Part shown: in pieces, positions 31,401 through 40,317 of the stretch
How positions within the stretch are numbered: the first letter of the stretch is position 1
Layout of the letters: each line of letters begins with the position of its first letter
NCBI GenBank assembly: GCA_004193285.1
Contig: SECP01000066.1
Span: forward strand, 1-44,580
Origin: Myxococcales bacterium
GTDB lineage: Bacteria; Myxococcota_A; Polyangia; Polyangiales; Polyangiaceae
Length of the DNA: 44,580 nt
Reading direction: 5' to 3'
The notes under the pieces: generated by a model
Databases searched by the model: none
What the model saw: the letters and a program-made list of their open reading frames with translations, nothing else
Told to the model about the DNA's origin: nothing
Program-made: the position numbers and the translations under genes

Positions 31401-32364
31401 GCGAAGCGTCTTGCGCAGCGTCTGGTCGGAGACGACGCACGCCCTCCAAAGACTGCGGGACGACGCGACGTGCGCGGACGAGGAGCAAGCGCTGCGCACC
31501 GACGCCAGCAACCTGGGTCTCAGCGTCAAGCCGAGCTTCGACATCGACGAAGACGTGGCCGCGCCGTTCATCGCCAAGTCCGGCGCCGCGCGGCCCAAGG
31601 TCGCGATTTTGCGAGAACAAGGCGTGAACGGCCAAATCGAGATGGCGGCCGCCTTCGACCGCGCGGGCTTCTCCGCGGTGGACGTGCACATGAGCGACCT
31701 GCTCAGCGGACGCGTGAGCCTGGCGGATTTCCAGGGCCTCGCTGCGTGCGGCGGCTTCAGCTACGGCGACGTGCTGGGCGCGGGCGGAGGGTGGGCCAAA
31801 TCCATCCTGTTCCACGGCCGCACCCGCACCGAGCTGTCCGAGTTCTTCGCGCGGCGAAATACGTTCACCCTTGGCGTCTGCAACGGTTGTCAGATGGTCT
31901 CGGGGTTGCTCGAGCTCATCCCGGGCGCGACCGGCTTCCCGCGCTTCGTGCGTAACCGCTCGGAGCAGTTTGAGGCCCGGCTCAGCTTGGTGCGGGTGGA
32001 AAAGAGCCGGAGCGTGCTGCTCGCGGGCATGGAGGGCTCACTTTTGCCAATCGCGGTTGCCCACGGCGAAGGCCGCGCGGAGTTCGAGAGCGAAGCCTCA
32101 CGCGTCGCCTTCGAGGAGAGCGGGCGCGTCGCGGTGCGCTTTGCGGACACGCGAGGCGAGGTCGCCAGCCGGTACCCGGAGAACCCGAACGGCTCGCCTG
32201 CGGGCATCGCCGCCATCACGAGCGAGGACGGCCGTGCCACGCTGATCATGCCGCACCCGGAGCGCGTGTTCCGAGCGGTGCAGTACAGCTGGCGCCCGCG
32301 CACCTGGCGCGAGGACGCCCCGTGGATGCGCCTCTTTCGCAACGCGCGCGCCTTCATCGCTTGA
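28480..32364 (+). CDS. purL: Phosphoribosylformylglycinamidine (FGAM) synthase, single-chain
   Basis: Fourth step of purine synthesis: FGAR + glutamine + ATP to FGAM. 1,294 aa, the long proteobacterial single-chain type. N-terminal PurS-like part to about 200, two AIRS-like ATP-binding halves ([20 protein letters not shown], then [19 protein letters not shown] and [9 protein letters not shown]-type motif), and a C-terminal glutaminase with the nucleophile Cys in LGVCNGCQM and the His-Glu pair in [11 protein letters not shown] 28480 is chosen. Downstream is a hairpin shared with the convergent broken lipoprotein gene. It follows trpA by 122 bp but need not be co-regulated. Confidence 0.97.
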   Translation: [1294 protein letters not shown]

Positions 32365-32365
32365 A

Positions 32366-32382
32366 GGCGCGGCCCGCGCGCC
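32366..32382. terminator. GC-rich hairpin between convergent genes
   Basis: GGCGCG-gcccg-CGCGCC lies in the 19-bp gap between the purL stop and the stop of the broken lipoprotein gene. Its position suggests a bidirectional terminator; there is no T tract, so Rho-independent action is uncertain. Confidence 0.35.
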
Positions 32383-32383
32383 G

Positions 32384-33092
32384 TCACTTCGACATCGCTT
32401 TGATCGACTGCTCGGCCAGCCAGTAGATGCCCGCTTGGTCCTGCACGACCGAGCGCACGCAAGTCTTCGCTGGCTCGACCGCGAGCCGCTGCACCGCGCC
32501 GCCTTCCAGCGGCACCTTCAGCAGCTCGGAGCCGCTCGCGCAGGTCGCGCTGCCGCCCTTGGCGCGGAAGTAGAACGCGTGAGTAGCGTCCACCGCCAGC
32601 GCGTAGGCAGCGCCAGCGTCGAGCGTGGTGAACGCCGCACGAAGCCAACGTGCAGAGGCAGGCGCCCTCGATACACTCGAGCGCTTCGCCGCAAGCGGTG
32701 TGGTCGTCTGCGACCGCATAGCTGCACTGCCCCGTCTTCGAGTCGCACTCGCCCGGCCCGGACTCGCAGGGCGAGGGCTCGGTGCAGGTCACCGCTTCGC
32801 AGGGATCGGGCAGGCAGATGCCCTCATGGCACCCAAACGGGCAGGACCCGGCTTGACCCTCCTCGCAGTCACCGGCCCCCCCGCCGGAATCGCCGGCGGA
32901 CCCGGGCGTGCCTGCCGCTACTTCGCCGGCGCCTCCACCCCGTGCGCCGCCGGCGCCGCCTTCGCCTGCTTGGTGACTCGAACCGGCCGCCGCGGTGCTG
33001 CCAGCGATGCCACCCTCGAAGTCCCGCTGCTTGTCCCCGCAGCTGAAACAGAGCAACGCTGCTCCCGCCCACGAGGCGACTCGAATTCGCAT
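32384..33092 (-). pseudogene. Cys-rich lipoprotein gene with frameshift/deletion near 32640
   Basis: The 5' half (33092 to about 32640) encodes a signal peptide with lipobox CFSC, a Gly/Ser linker, and a Cys-rich EGF-like-spaced region (CPFGCHEGICLPDPC, CTEPSPCESGPGEC, CIEGACLCTLASC). A different frame then continues (about 32640 to 32384) with a propeller-type repeat: DAGAAYALAVDATHAFYF, LLKVPLEGGAVQRLAV, GIYWLAEQ, ending in a normal stop. In comparable myxobacterial lipoproteins many such blades follow the Cys-rich part, so blades appear to have been deleted with a frameshift. Continuing in the first frame gives only Arg-rich sequence antisense to purL. A sequencing error cannot be excluded. 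Confidence 0.6.
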
Positions 33093-33354
33093 TCGAAGAG
33101 GCTACCACGGGGTGTTTTGCGGCCCGAATGCCGCCCGTCCGCTGGCGGTGGCGCCGCTCTCGGGCGGGCCCCAGGCCAGCCGAGCGCAACGTGCGGAGGC
33201 TGCGAGCTCTCGTAGAATGTTTCCGCGAGCCGGGAACAGGCTCTTGGTGCGCCGGCTTCCGACGCCCCTCGACCGGGGACAATCCAAGATCCTGCTGCGC
33301 GGACGCCGGTGTGGCTGGCGACGACCCCGCCAGTTTGTTACTCCTGAGCGGCCC

Positions 33355-36300
33355 ATGATCACGGAGTCGCTGGCTGCCGAGCTCGAAAAACTGCTGACCC
33401 TCAACGAGCTGACCGAGCTCAGCCGTGCCTCTCTGGGAATGGATCCGGAGACTATCGGGGGCACCGCCGCCAAAGCCTCCTTCGCGCGGGCTCTCGTGCA
33501 GCGCTGCTTGAGGGTAGATGCAGTGCCCGCGCTGCTGGACGCGGTGGAGGCTACCGGCAAGCGTCTTTCGGAACCGCTGCAGAAGCTACGCGCCGACGGG
33601 CTGGTGCTCGAGCCCGCGCTCGGCCCCGGCATGGAGCTGGGGGACTTCTTGATCATCGGGGAGCTCGGGGCCGGACCTAGCGCCCGCGTGTACCGAGCGC
33701 GGCGCGAAGGCGAAGACGTACGCCTTCGCGTGCTGCGCGGCACCGTGCGGCGGCGCGACGCCGAACGCGCGCTCGTGCAAGCGCGGCTCACCGGGAGCAT
33801 CGCCCACGCCAGCTTGCCGGACGGCGTGCAGACCGCGACGCTGGACTTCGCGGGGCACGCCTTGCTCACGATCGCGCACGACTTCGTCGCCGGTGAATCG
33901 CTCGCCCAAGTGCTGGCGAGGACGGGCGGGCGGCACCTGAACGCGGTGCTTCCACTGCTGTGGGCACTGGCGGAGCCACTCGCGACTTTGCATGCAGAGG
34001 GACGCGCCCACGGAGCGATTCACCCCGGCAACGTGATCGTGACGGACGTGACCCAGGCCTCGCCGAAGGTTCGCTTGCTGGATGCAGGCGCCGGCCTCGC
34101 GCGGCCTCCGCTTTCCGACCCGGGCGAGCAGCGCTGGGTCGCCTACCTCGCGCCCGAGCTGCTGCGCGGCAAAGCTCCGAGCCGAAGCAGCGACGTTTAC
34201 GCGTTCGGCGTCCTGTTTTACGAGCTGATTTCCGGCAAGCCGCCGTACGTGGGTGACAGCCCGGCCGACGTGGCGCTCGGGCATTTGATCGAGAGCGCGG
34301 AGCCGCTGTCGTTCGTCGCGCCCGGAAACGGCGCCTCGCCCGCGGTGGAGACGCTCGTGCGCACGCTGCTGGAGAAGAACCCGGAGCAGCGCCCGCGGGA
34401 CGCCACCGAGCTGCTGGAAGGGCTGCGCAAGCTCTGGCACGCCTCGCAGCGCCCGCCGAGCTTCATCACGGACGACCGCATCCCCGAGCTGTTCGCCAGC
34501 TTCGCCAAGGATCCAGAGGACGACGAAGAAGCGGCCAAGCTCGAGTCGATGATCGACCTCGGCGCATCCCCGGCCCTACTCGCGGACGGCTTCTACGCCC
34601 TCGCCAAGGAGCTGCGCGAGAAAGACGAGCAAGGGACGCGGCGGGTGGTACCGCGCCTGCTCGCCCGGGCCGCGCGGCTTTACGAAAAGGCGACGCAGCA
34701 CGAGTCCGCGGAGAAGCTCTACAAGGGCTTGCTGCAGCTGGAGCCCGACAACCGCGCCACCGCCAAGGCGCTGGACAAGGTCAGGCGCGCGCTCGGAAAG
34801 CACGAGGAGCTGGTCGAGTCCTTGCTGGAGCGCAGTGAGTCCGCCTCCAACGACAGCGAGCGCGCGGAATACTTGTTCGCCATCGGCGACGTTTACGCCA
34901 ACGACGTCGACGACAAAGATCAAGCCCTGGTCGCCTATACCCAGGCGTTCTGCGCGGACCCCACCGTAGACACGTACGCGGACGCCATCGAGCGGCTCGC
35001 GGGTACGCGCTACCAGAGCTGGGAGGAGGTCCTCGGCCTTTGCCTGGAGGCGGCAAACGGGGAGCTTTCCACCGACGCGCAGCACGACTTGTTCCAGCAC
35101 ATGGCGCGCTGGTATGCGGAGAAGGTGTCCCGGCCGGATCTGGCCTTGCCATGGCTGCAGCGCGTGCTCGAAATCGAGCCCAGCCACGAACGCTCGCTGG
35201 AGATGCTGGCGCAGATTTACCGCAAGGCGCAGCAATGGGCCGAGCTGTCCCAGGTGCTGGTGAAGCGCGCGGACGTGGCCGCGCCGAACGTGGCGCGCGA
35301 CCTCCGGGCGGAGGCGGCAGAGATCGTCGCCAGCAAGCTGGGCAACGCGCAAGCCGCTCTCGAGCTACTCGAGTCCGTGGTCGCGGAAGATCCCGGACAC
35401 GAGCAAGCGGTCAAAGCGATGGTGGAGCAGCTGCGTCAGCAAGGAGACGTGAAGCGCGCGCTCGGCGTGCTTTCGCGACGCGCGGCGACGCTCCAGGGTG
35501 AGGAGCGGCACGAGCTGCTCTGTGAGGTCGCGGAAGGGTACGAGGTCGAGGCCGACGATCTGGAAGCAGCCGAGAAGCTGTACAAACAAGTAGCCGCGGA
35601 AGACCCGAAATCGAGCGACGCGCTGCGAGGTCTGGACCGCGTCTACAGCCGCCAGAGCCGCTACCAAGAGCTCCTTCCCATATTGGAGCGCGAGGTCGAG
35701 CTGGCCGTCACGGCTCGACAAAAGATCACGCTGCTCGAGCGCGCGGCGGGGGTGTGGGACGAAGAGTTCTTGGATCACACCAAGGCCGCGGCCGCGTTGG
35801 AGCAGGTGATCGCGCTGGACCCGCTGCGGGTGGACGCCGCTCGCGAGCTCTCGCGGCACTACCGCTCCCTGGAGAAGTTCGTCGAGCTCGCCGAGCTTTA
35901 CCAAACCCAAATCGACAAGAGCTCGGACGACAAGGTCAGGCTGGACGCCGCGCTGGCGCTCGGGCGGGTGCTCGGCACGGAGCTCTCCGCCCCTCAGCGC
36001 GCGATCGAGGCCTACGAGCTGGTGCTTTCGCTCGAGCCCGGTCACAAGGGCGCGCTGGACGCGCTGGCCACCCTGCGCGCCACCGCCGGTGATTCGGAGA
36101 GCGCGCTCGACGCAATCGAGGAGCTCGCGGAAGCCGCCAAGACACCAAAGGAGCGCGCCGAGCAGTACCTGCGCGCCTCTGCGCTGCTCGAGCAACGCGG
36201 CGACCTGGAGGCTTCCATCGCCCAGCTCAAACGCGCGATAGACGCAGCCCCGGAGGACGGCTCGGCGCGGGCCAAGCTCAAGTCCAAGTACACCACGATG

Positions 36301-38655
36301 GGCAACTTCGCCGGAGTGGTGGATCTGCTGGAAGAGGAGCTGGAAAACGCGAAGGGCGAGCACCAACGCGCCAAGCTCGCCGGGCAGATTGCGGTGTTGT
36401 GTCAGCGCCACCTGCAAGACACGGAGCGCGCCTCGTCGCTGGCGCAGCTCGCGTTCCATCTAGACCCCACCGAGCCCGGCGCGCTGCGCGTGCTCGGTAG
36501 GTTGGCCTACGACGACGGCCGCTTCATGGAGGCGGCCAAGCGCCTCGAGCCGGTGATCTCCGTGCTGGAAGGCATGGAAGTGAACGAGGCGGCGGACGTC
36601 GCGCGCCTTTACATCGAGGCGCTCGTGAAGGGCGGCTCGGCCGAGAAGGCCATGGTCATGGTCGAAGGCTTGCGTCGGTTCTTCGCGGACGACGCGCGCG
36701 CGCTGCTCGCGGTAGCGGAGCTCGCCGCCAAGAACGACGCGCCCGAGCAAGCCTACGCGCTCACCCAAGATTTGCTGAAGCGGCTCGGCCCGAGCCTGGG
36801 CCTGGGCGACGCCGCCAAGGCGGAGCGCTTGCGCGGTGAGGCGCTGATCGGCCTCGGCCGTCACGACGAAGGCATCAGCGCGCTGGAGCGCGCGCTCGAA
36901 ACCGACGCACGTGACCTCTCCCCGCTGGACGCGATCGCGGCCGCGCATTCCAAGCTCGGCCGCTACGATCAAGCGCTGGAGACGCTGTACCGCAAGCTAG
37001 AGCGCACGCTGGGCGAAGACCGCGCCAAGCTGCTGCTGCAAATCGGTGATTTGGCAGCCACGCGCCTGAAAAACTCGGATTACGCGGCAAAGAGCTACCT
37101 GCTCGCGCTCAGCGAAAAGCCCAACGATCGCGATATTTTGACCAAGCTGATGCAGCTGTACGGCACCGAAAAGGACTGGCCGTCACTCATCCAGGTCATC
37201 ACCAAGCTGGCCGAGGTCGTCACCGAGAAGAAGCACAAGGCCAAATACCTTCACACCGCGAGCATGATCGCCTCGCGCGAGCTGCAAGACTCCAAGCTGG
37301 CGCAGCAGCTGCTCGAGCAATCACTGGAGCTCGACCCTTCCGCGATCGCGGCCTTGGACGAAGCCCTGAGCTTGCGCCAAAAGGCTCGCGACTGGGAGGG
37401 CGTGAAGAACCTCCTCAAGCTGCGCGTCACGCACGCGCACGACGTAGGCGACACGGAGCTCCTCCTCACGACCATGTGGCAACTAGCGGACGTGTACGAG
37501 AAGCACCTGAAGCGGACCGAGCAAGCCATCGCCGTCTGCCGCGAGGCGCACCAAGTGGAGCCGGAGAACGTTCGCTGGGCAGAGCGCCTGGCCCGGCTAT
37601 ATGCGGACGACGCGGCCGGCTCTTTCGCAGAGTCCGTGCCGCTCCTCGGCGAGTGGATCGATCGCGACCCCTACCAGAGCGAGCCGTATCAGCTGCTCCG
37701 CCGCATCTATACCGGCGTGCGTCACGCGGACGGCGCGTGGAGCGCTTGCCAGGCGCTGCACGCTTTGGGCCGCGCGGAGCCGGACGAAGAGCGCTTCTAC
37801 AGCCGACTCCGCAACGAGGAGCCAGTGACGGCTGCAGACAGCCTGACCCTCACGGACTGGCCCGAGTACATCCTACCCAGCGAGCACGACCCGGCGCTCA
37901 CCGCGCTCATGGCCCTGCTGGAGCCCCTCGTGCTCGGAGCGCGCGCGAAAGGCATCGACCAGTACGGCCTCACGCCGGAGCACTTGCTGAGCTCGGAAAC
38001 CTACCCCTACGGCTTAGTCCAAGCGATCAAGACCGCCGCGGACACGCTCGGGCTCTCGGAGCCGCCGATGTTCCAAAACCAGGGCGACCCCGGCGTGCTC
38101 ACCTTCCTCGCGACGCGGCCCGCTTCCATCGCTCTCGGCGCAGGCGCCTTTGCGTCGGAGCTACCGCTCGTCACTTCCACCTTCGTGGCAGGTCGCGCGG
38201 TCGCGTACTTCGTACCAGGCTTTTTCCTACGTCAGGTATTGAGCAACATGACCGCGCTGAAGAGCTGGGTGTTCGCGGCCATTCGCCTCGTGAAGCCGAA
38301 GTTCCCGGTCGCGGCCGAGCTGGAGCCGTTGGTCGCGCAGGCGCAGCGTGAGCTCAGCTCCGCGCCGATGCCCGTGGCGCAGCGCGAGCAGCTCACGGAC
38401 GTCGTGTCCAAGCTGCTGCGGTCGACCGAGTCGCTAGACCTCAAGAAGTGGGCGCACTCGGTGGACCACGCCGCGGACCGGGCCGGCCTCGTCATGTGCC
38501 AGGATCTGGAGCACGCCGTATCGCTCATCAAAGCCATCCCGGCGGAAGAAGGCGCTCCGCCTGCAAATCAGCGCATCGAGAAGCTGATCACGTATTCGAT
38601 CAGCACCGCCCACCTCACGCTGCGCGAAAAGCTAGGAACCGGCGTCGGCGGGTGA
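33355..38655 (+). CDS. EAD-like, pseudokinase and TPR superhelix protein
   Basis: ATG 33355; 1,766 aa. Residues 1-75 are a helical bundle resembling effector-associated (death-like) adaptor domains (LAAELEKLLTLNEL, RALVQRCLRVDAVPALLDAVE). Residues 98-360 are a Ser/Thr-kinase fold (GELGAGPSARVYRA, YLAPELLRG, SSDVYAFGVLFYELISGKPPY) with key residues lost: the ATP-anchoring Lys is R125 (VRLRVL), the HRD Asp is A221 (HGAIHPGN) and DFG is D243-A-G. It is therefore predicted catalytically dead. Residues about 410-1500 are continuous TPR/helical repeats. Residues 1520-1766 form a distinct conserved C-terminal domain (DWPEYILPSEHD, then ALTALMALLEPLV). No membrane segment. It probably scaffolds a large complex; partners unknown. 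Confidence 0.85.
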   Translation: MITESLAAELEKLLTLNELTELSRASLGMDPETIGGTAAKASFARALVQRCLRVDAVPALLDAVEATGKRLSEPLQKLRADGLVLEPALGPGMELGDFLIIGELGAGPSARVYRARREGEDVRLRVLRGTVRRRDAERALVQARLTGSIAHASLPDGVQTATLDFAGHALLTIAHDFVAGESLAQVLARTGGRHLNAVLPLLWALAEPLATLHAEGRAHGAIHPGNVIVTDVTQASPKVRLLDAGAGLARPPLSDPGEQRWVAYLAPELLRGKAPSRSSDVYAFGVLFYELISGKPPYVGDSPADVALGHLIESAEPLSFVAPGNGASPAVETLVRTLLEKNPEQRPRDATELLEGLRKLWHASQRPPSFITDDRIPELFASFAKDPEDDEEAAKLESMIDLGASPALLADGFYALAKELREKDEQGTRRVVPRLLARAARLYEKATQHESAEKLYKGLLQLEPDNRATAKALDKVRRALGKHEELVESLLERSESASNDSERAEYLFAIGDVYANDVDDKDQALVAYTQAFCADPTVDTYADAIERLAGTRYQSWEEVLGLCLEAANGELSTDAQHDLFQHMARWYAEKVSRPDLALPWLQRVLEIEPSHERSLEMLAQIYRKAQQWAELSQVLVKRADVAAPNVARDLRAEAAEIVASKLGNAQAALELLESVVAEDPGHEQAVKAMVEQLRQQGDVKRALGVLSRRAATLQGEERHELLCEVAEGYEVEADDLEAAEKLYKQVAAEDPKSSDALRGLDRVYSRQSRYQELLPILEREVELAVTARQKITLLERAAGVWDEEFLDHTKAAAALEQVIALDPLRVDAARELSRHYRSLEKFVELAELYQTQIDKSSDDKVRLDAALALGRVLGTELSAPQRAIEAYELVLSLEPGHKGALDALATLRATAGDSESALDAIEELAEAAKTPKERAEQYLRASALLEQRGDLEASIAQLKRAIDAAPEDGSARAKLKSKYTTMGNFAGVVDLLEEELENAKGEHQRAKLAGQIAVLCQRHLQDTERASSLAQLAFHLDPTEPGALRVLGRLAYDDGRFMEAAKRLEPVISVLEGMEVNEAADVARLYIEALVKGGSAEKAMVMVEGLRRFFADDARALLAVAELAAKNDAPEQAYALTQDLLKRLGPSLGLGDAAKAERLRGEALIGLGRHDEGISALERALETDARDLSPLDAIAAAHSKLGRYDQALETLYRKLERTLGEDRAKLLLQIGDLAATRLKNSDYAAKSYLLALSEKPNDRDILTKLMQLYGTEKDWPSLIQVITKLAEVVTEKKHKAKYLHTASMIASRELQDSKLAQQLLEQSLELDPSAIAALDEALSLRQKARDWEGVKNLLKLRVTHAHDVGDTELLLTTMWQLADVYEKHLKRTEQAIAVCREAHQVEPENVRWAERLARLYADDAAGSFAESVPLLGEWIDRDPYQSEPYQLLRRIYTGVRHADGAWSACQALHALGRAEPDEERFYSRLRNEEPVTAADSLTLTDWPEYILPSEHDPALTALMALLEPLVLGARAKGIDQYGLTPEHLLSSETYPYGLVQAIKTAADTLGLSEPPMFQNQGDPGVLTFLATRPASIALGAGAFASELPLVTSTFVAGRAVAYFVPGFFLRQVLSNMTALKSWVFAAIRLVKPKFPVAAELEPLVAQAQRELSSAPMPVAQREQLTDVVSKLLRSTESLDLKKWAHSVDHAADRAGLVMCQDLEHAVSLIKAIPAEEGAPPANQRIEKLITYSISTAHLTLREKLGTGVGG

Positions 38656-38769
38656 CCGCTTGCATCGGGCCGCGCCGACGAAAGTCGTGCGCGGTCGAAT
38701 GCCTCTGCGTTTTGGTGAGCCGAATGTGCGACCTTTGGCCACCTTTACTGACGCAGGCGACGTTCCCCG

Positions 38770-40317
38770 ATGGAGCCGGTTCGCAACCTCCTCAGTTTTT
38801 GCCTCTTGTGCCTGGCGGCAGCGCCGGGGTGCACCGGCTACGTGCAAGACGCGCCAGGCCTGAGCGAGCCTGCGCCACAGGTGCCGGAGACGTCTCAGCC
38901 TGATACGGCGGTGGTCGCTGCAGCCGCGGAGCCGCAGGTGGACGGAACCGGAGCGCTCGCGAGCAGCGTCGGCATCGCCGAGGTCGCGGTGTACCAAGGG
39001 GTCAAAGTCAGCGTGGCGCGGGACGGCGCCGCGGTTCCGAAGCGCAACGCCGACCTAGTCCAGGGCCGGGAGGCGCTCGTGCGCGTGTTCGTGGCCCCCC
39101 GCGACGGGTTCGTCAGCCGAGTGCTGCGCGCACGCATCACGCTCGCAGAAGACGGCGCTGCGGTACGCTCCTTCGAGCAAAGCCTTGCTGTGCGCGGGTC
39201 CTCCACGGAGGCGGACCCGGCTTCCACCTTCAACGTGGAGCTACCGAAGGACGCGTTCGGCCCCAGCACGCGCTACGCGGTGGAGCTGCTGGAGGCATCG
39301 ACTACCGCCCTCGCTCTCGGCAGTTCGGCGGGCGCACGCTTTCCCGAGCAGGGCCTTGCTCCCGTCGGTGCGCGAGAAACGGGTCCGGTGCGCGTTTTGC
39401 TCGTGCCGGTGCGCTACGAGACGGACGGCTCGGGCCGCTTGCCGGACACGTCCGCGGACCAGCTCGCGCAGATGGCGCGCCGCCTGTATTCCATGTACCC
39501 GACGACGGGGGTCGAGCTCTCGCTCCGCGCTCAAGTAGCGACGAGTCGCGCGGATTTGGGGGATATGCTCGACCAAATGCGCGAGCTCCGCGCAACCGAC
39601 TCCCCGCCGAGCGACCTCGCCTACTACGGCATGGTGCGCCAGGCGGAGACGTTCGGCGACTACTGCCAAGGCACGTGCACCACTGGCATCGCCGGGTTCG
39701 GCAGCATGAGCGGCACGTCCGGCGCTGGCATGGGCATCGGCTTCCCCAGCGCCGCCGTGAGCACCTTCGTGCACGAGCTCGGGCACATCTACCGCCGCCC
39801 CCACGCGCCGTGCGGCGGCGCGAGCGGGGCCGACGCGAGCTACCCGTACCCGAACGGGGCACTCGGCTCCTGGGGGTATGACGTGCAAACACGCGAGCTG
39901 TTCGAGCCCCAGAGCCACGTGGACTTCATGACCTATTGCTCGCCGGAATGGATCAGCGACTACAGCTACCAGCAGCTCCTGGAGCGCATCGTGGTCGTCA
40001 ACCGCGCGGCCGCCTTCCGCGTCATCGGTCCTACCGAGCCGCGGCGCTTCCGCACGCTGCGGGTCCGTGGCGGGAGCGCACGTTGGGGCTTGGATTTCAC
40101 CGCGCACCGCCCGCCGGGTGACCCGGCCGCCGTGCGAGCTCTGGACTCTCGCGGCGCGCTGATAGAAGAGGCCGAAGCCTCCTACGAGCAGGGGGCGGAA
40201 GGCGAAATGTCGTACTTCGTGCCCGCAGAGCGCAGCGGCTGGCACGCGGTTCAGGTCCCGGGCGCCGCGCCGCTCGCCTACGCCGCGGCTTCGAGCAACG
40301 TGCCGTTCAGCCGCTGA
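38770..40317 (+). CDS. Secreted zinc metalloprotease, lipoprotein
   Basis: 515 aa. N-terminal signal with lipobox AAPGC (Cys21). The zinc site HELGHIYRRPH (H335, E336, H339, H345) followed by APCGG has the metzincin-like HExxHxxxxxH pattern with the HAPCG continuation seen in M66-like and related secreted proteases. The N-terminal ~200 residues are beta-rich (VYQGVKVSV, ALVRVFVAPRDGFV), probably an accessory domain. SYPYPNGALGSWGYDV and FMTYCSPEWISDYSY line the site, as in those relatives. Substrate unknown. It overlaps the convergent GST gene by 11 bp at their 3' ends. Confidence 0.88.
   Translation: MEPVRNLLSFCLLCLAAAPGCTGYVQDAPGLSEPAPQVPETSQPDTAVVAAAAEPQVDGTGALASSVGIAEVAVYQGVKVSVARDGAAVPKRNADLVQGREALVRVFVAPRDGFVSRVLRARITLAEDGAAVRSFEQSLAVRGSSTEADPASTFNVELPKDAFGPSTRYAVELLEASTTALALGSSAGARFPEQGLAPVGARETGPVRVLLVPVRYETDGSGRLPDTSADQLAQMARRLYSMYPTTGVELSLRAQVATSRADLGDMLDQMRELRATDSPPSDLAYYGMVRQAETFGDYCQGTCTTGIAGFGSMSGTSGAGMGIGFPSAAVSTFVHELGHIYRRPHAPCGGASGADASYPYPNGALGSWGYDVQTRELFEPQSHVDFMTYCSPEWISDYSYQQLLERIVVVNRAAAFRVIGPTEPRRFRTLRVRGGSARWGLDFTAHRPPGDPAAVRALDSRGALIEEAEASYEQGAEGEMSYFVPAERSGWHAVQVPGAAPLAYAAASSNVPFSR

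Noticed and set aside
32650..33092. Zinc-finger or defence-type Cys-rich protein
   Set aside because: The Cys spacing and the preceding lipobox fit an extracellular EGF-like region of a lipoprotein, not an intracellular zinc protein.
34576..36459. Long minus-strand frames opposite the TPR protein
   Set aside because: Shadows caused by GC-skewed codons of the TPR repeats; no start sites or domains.
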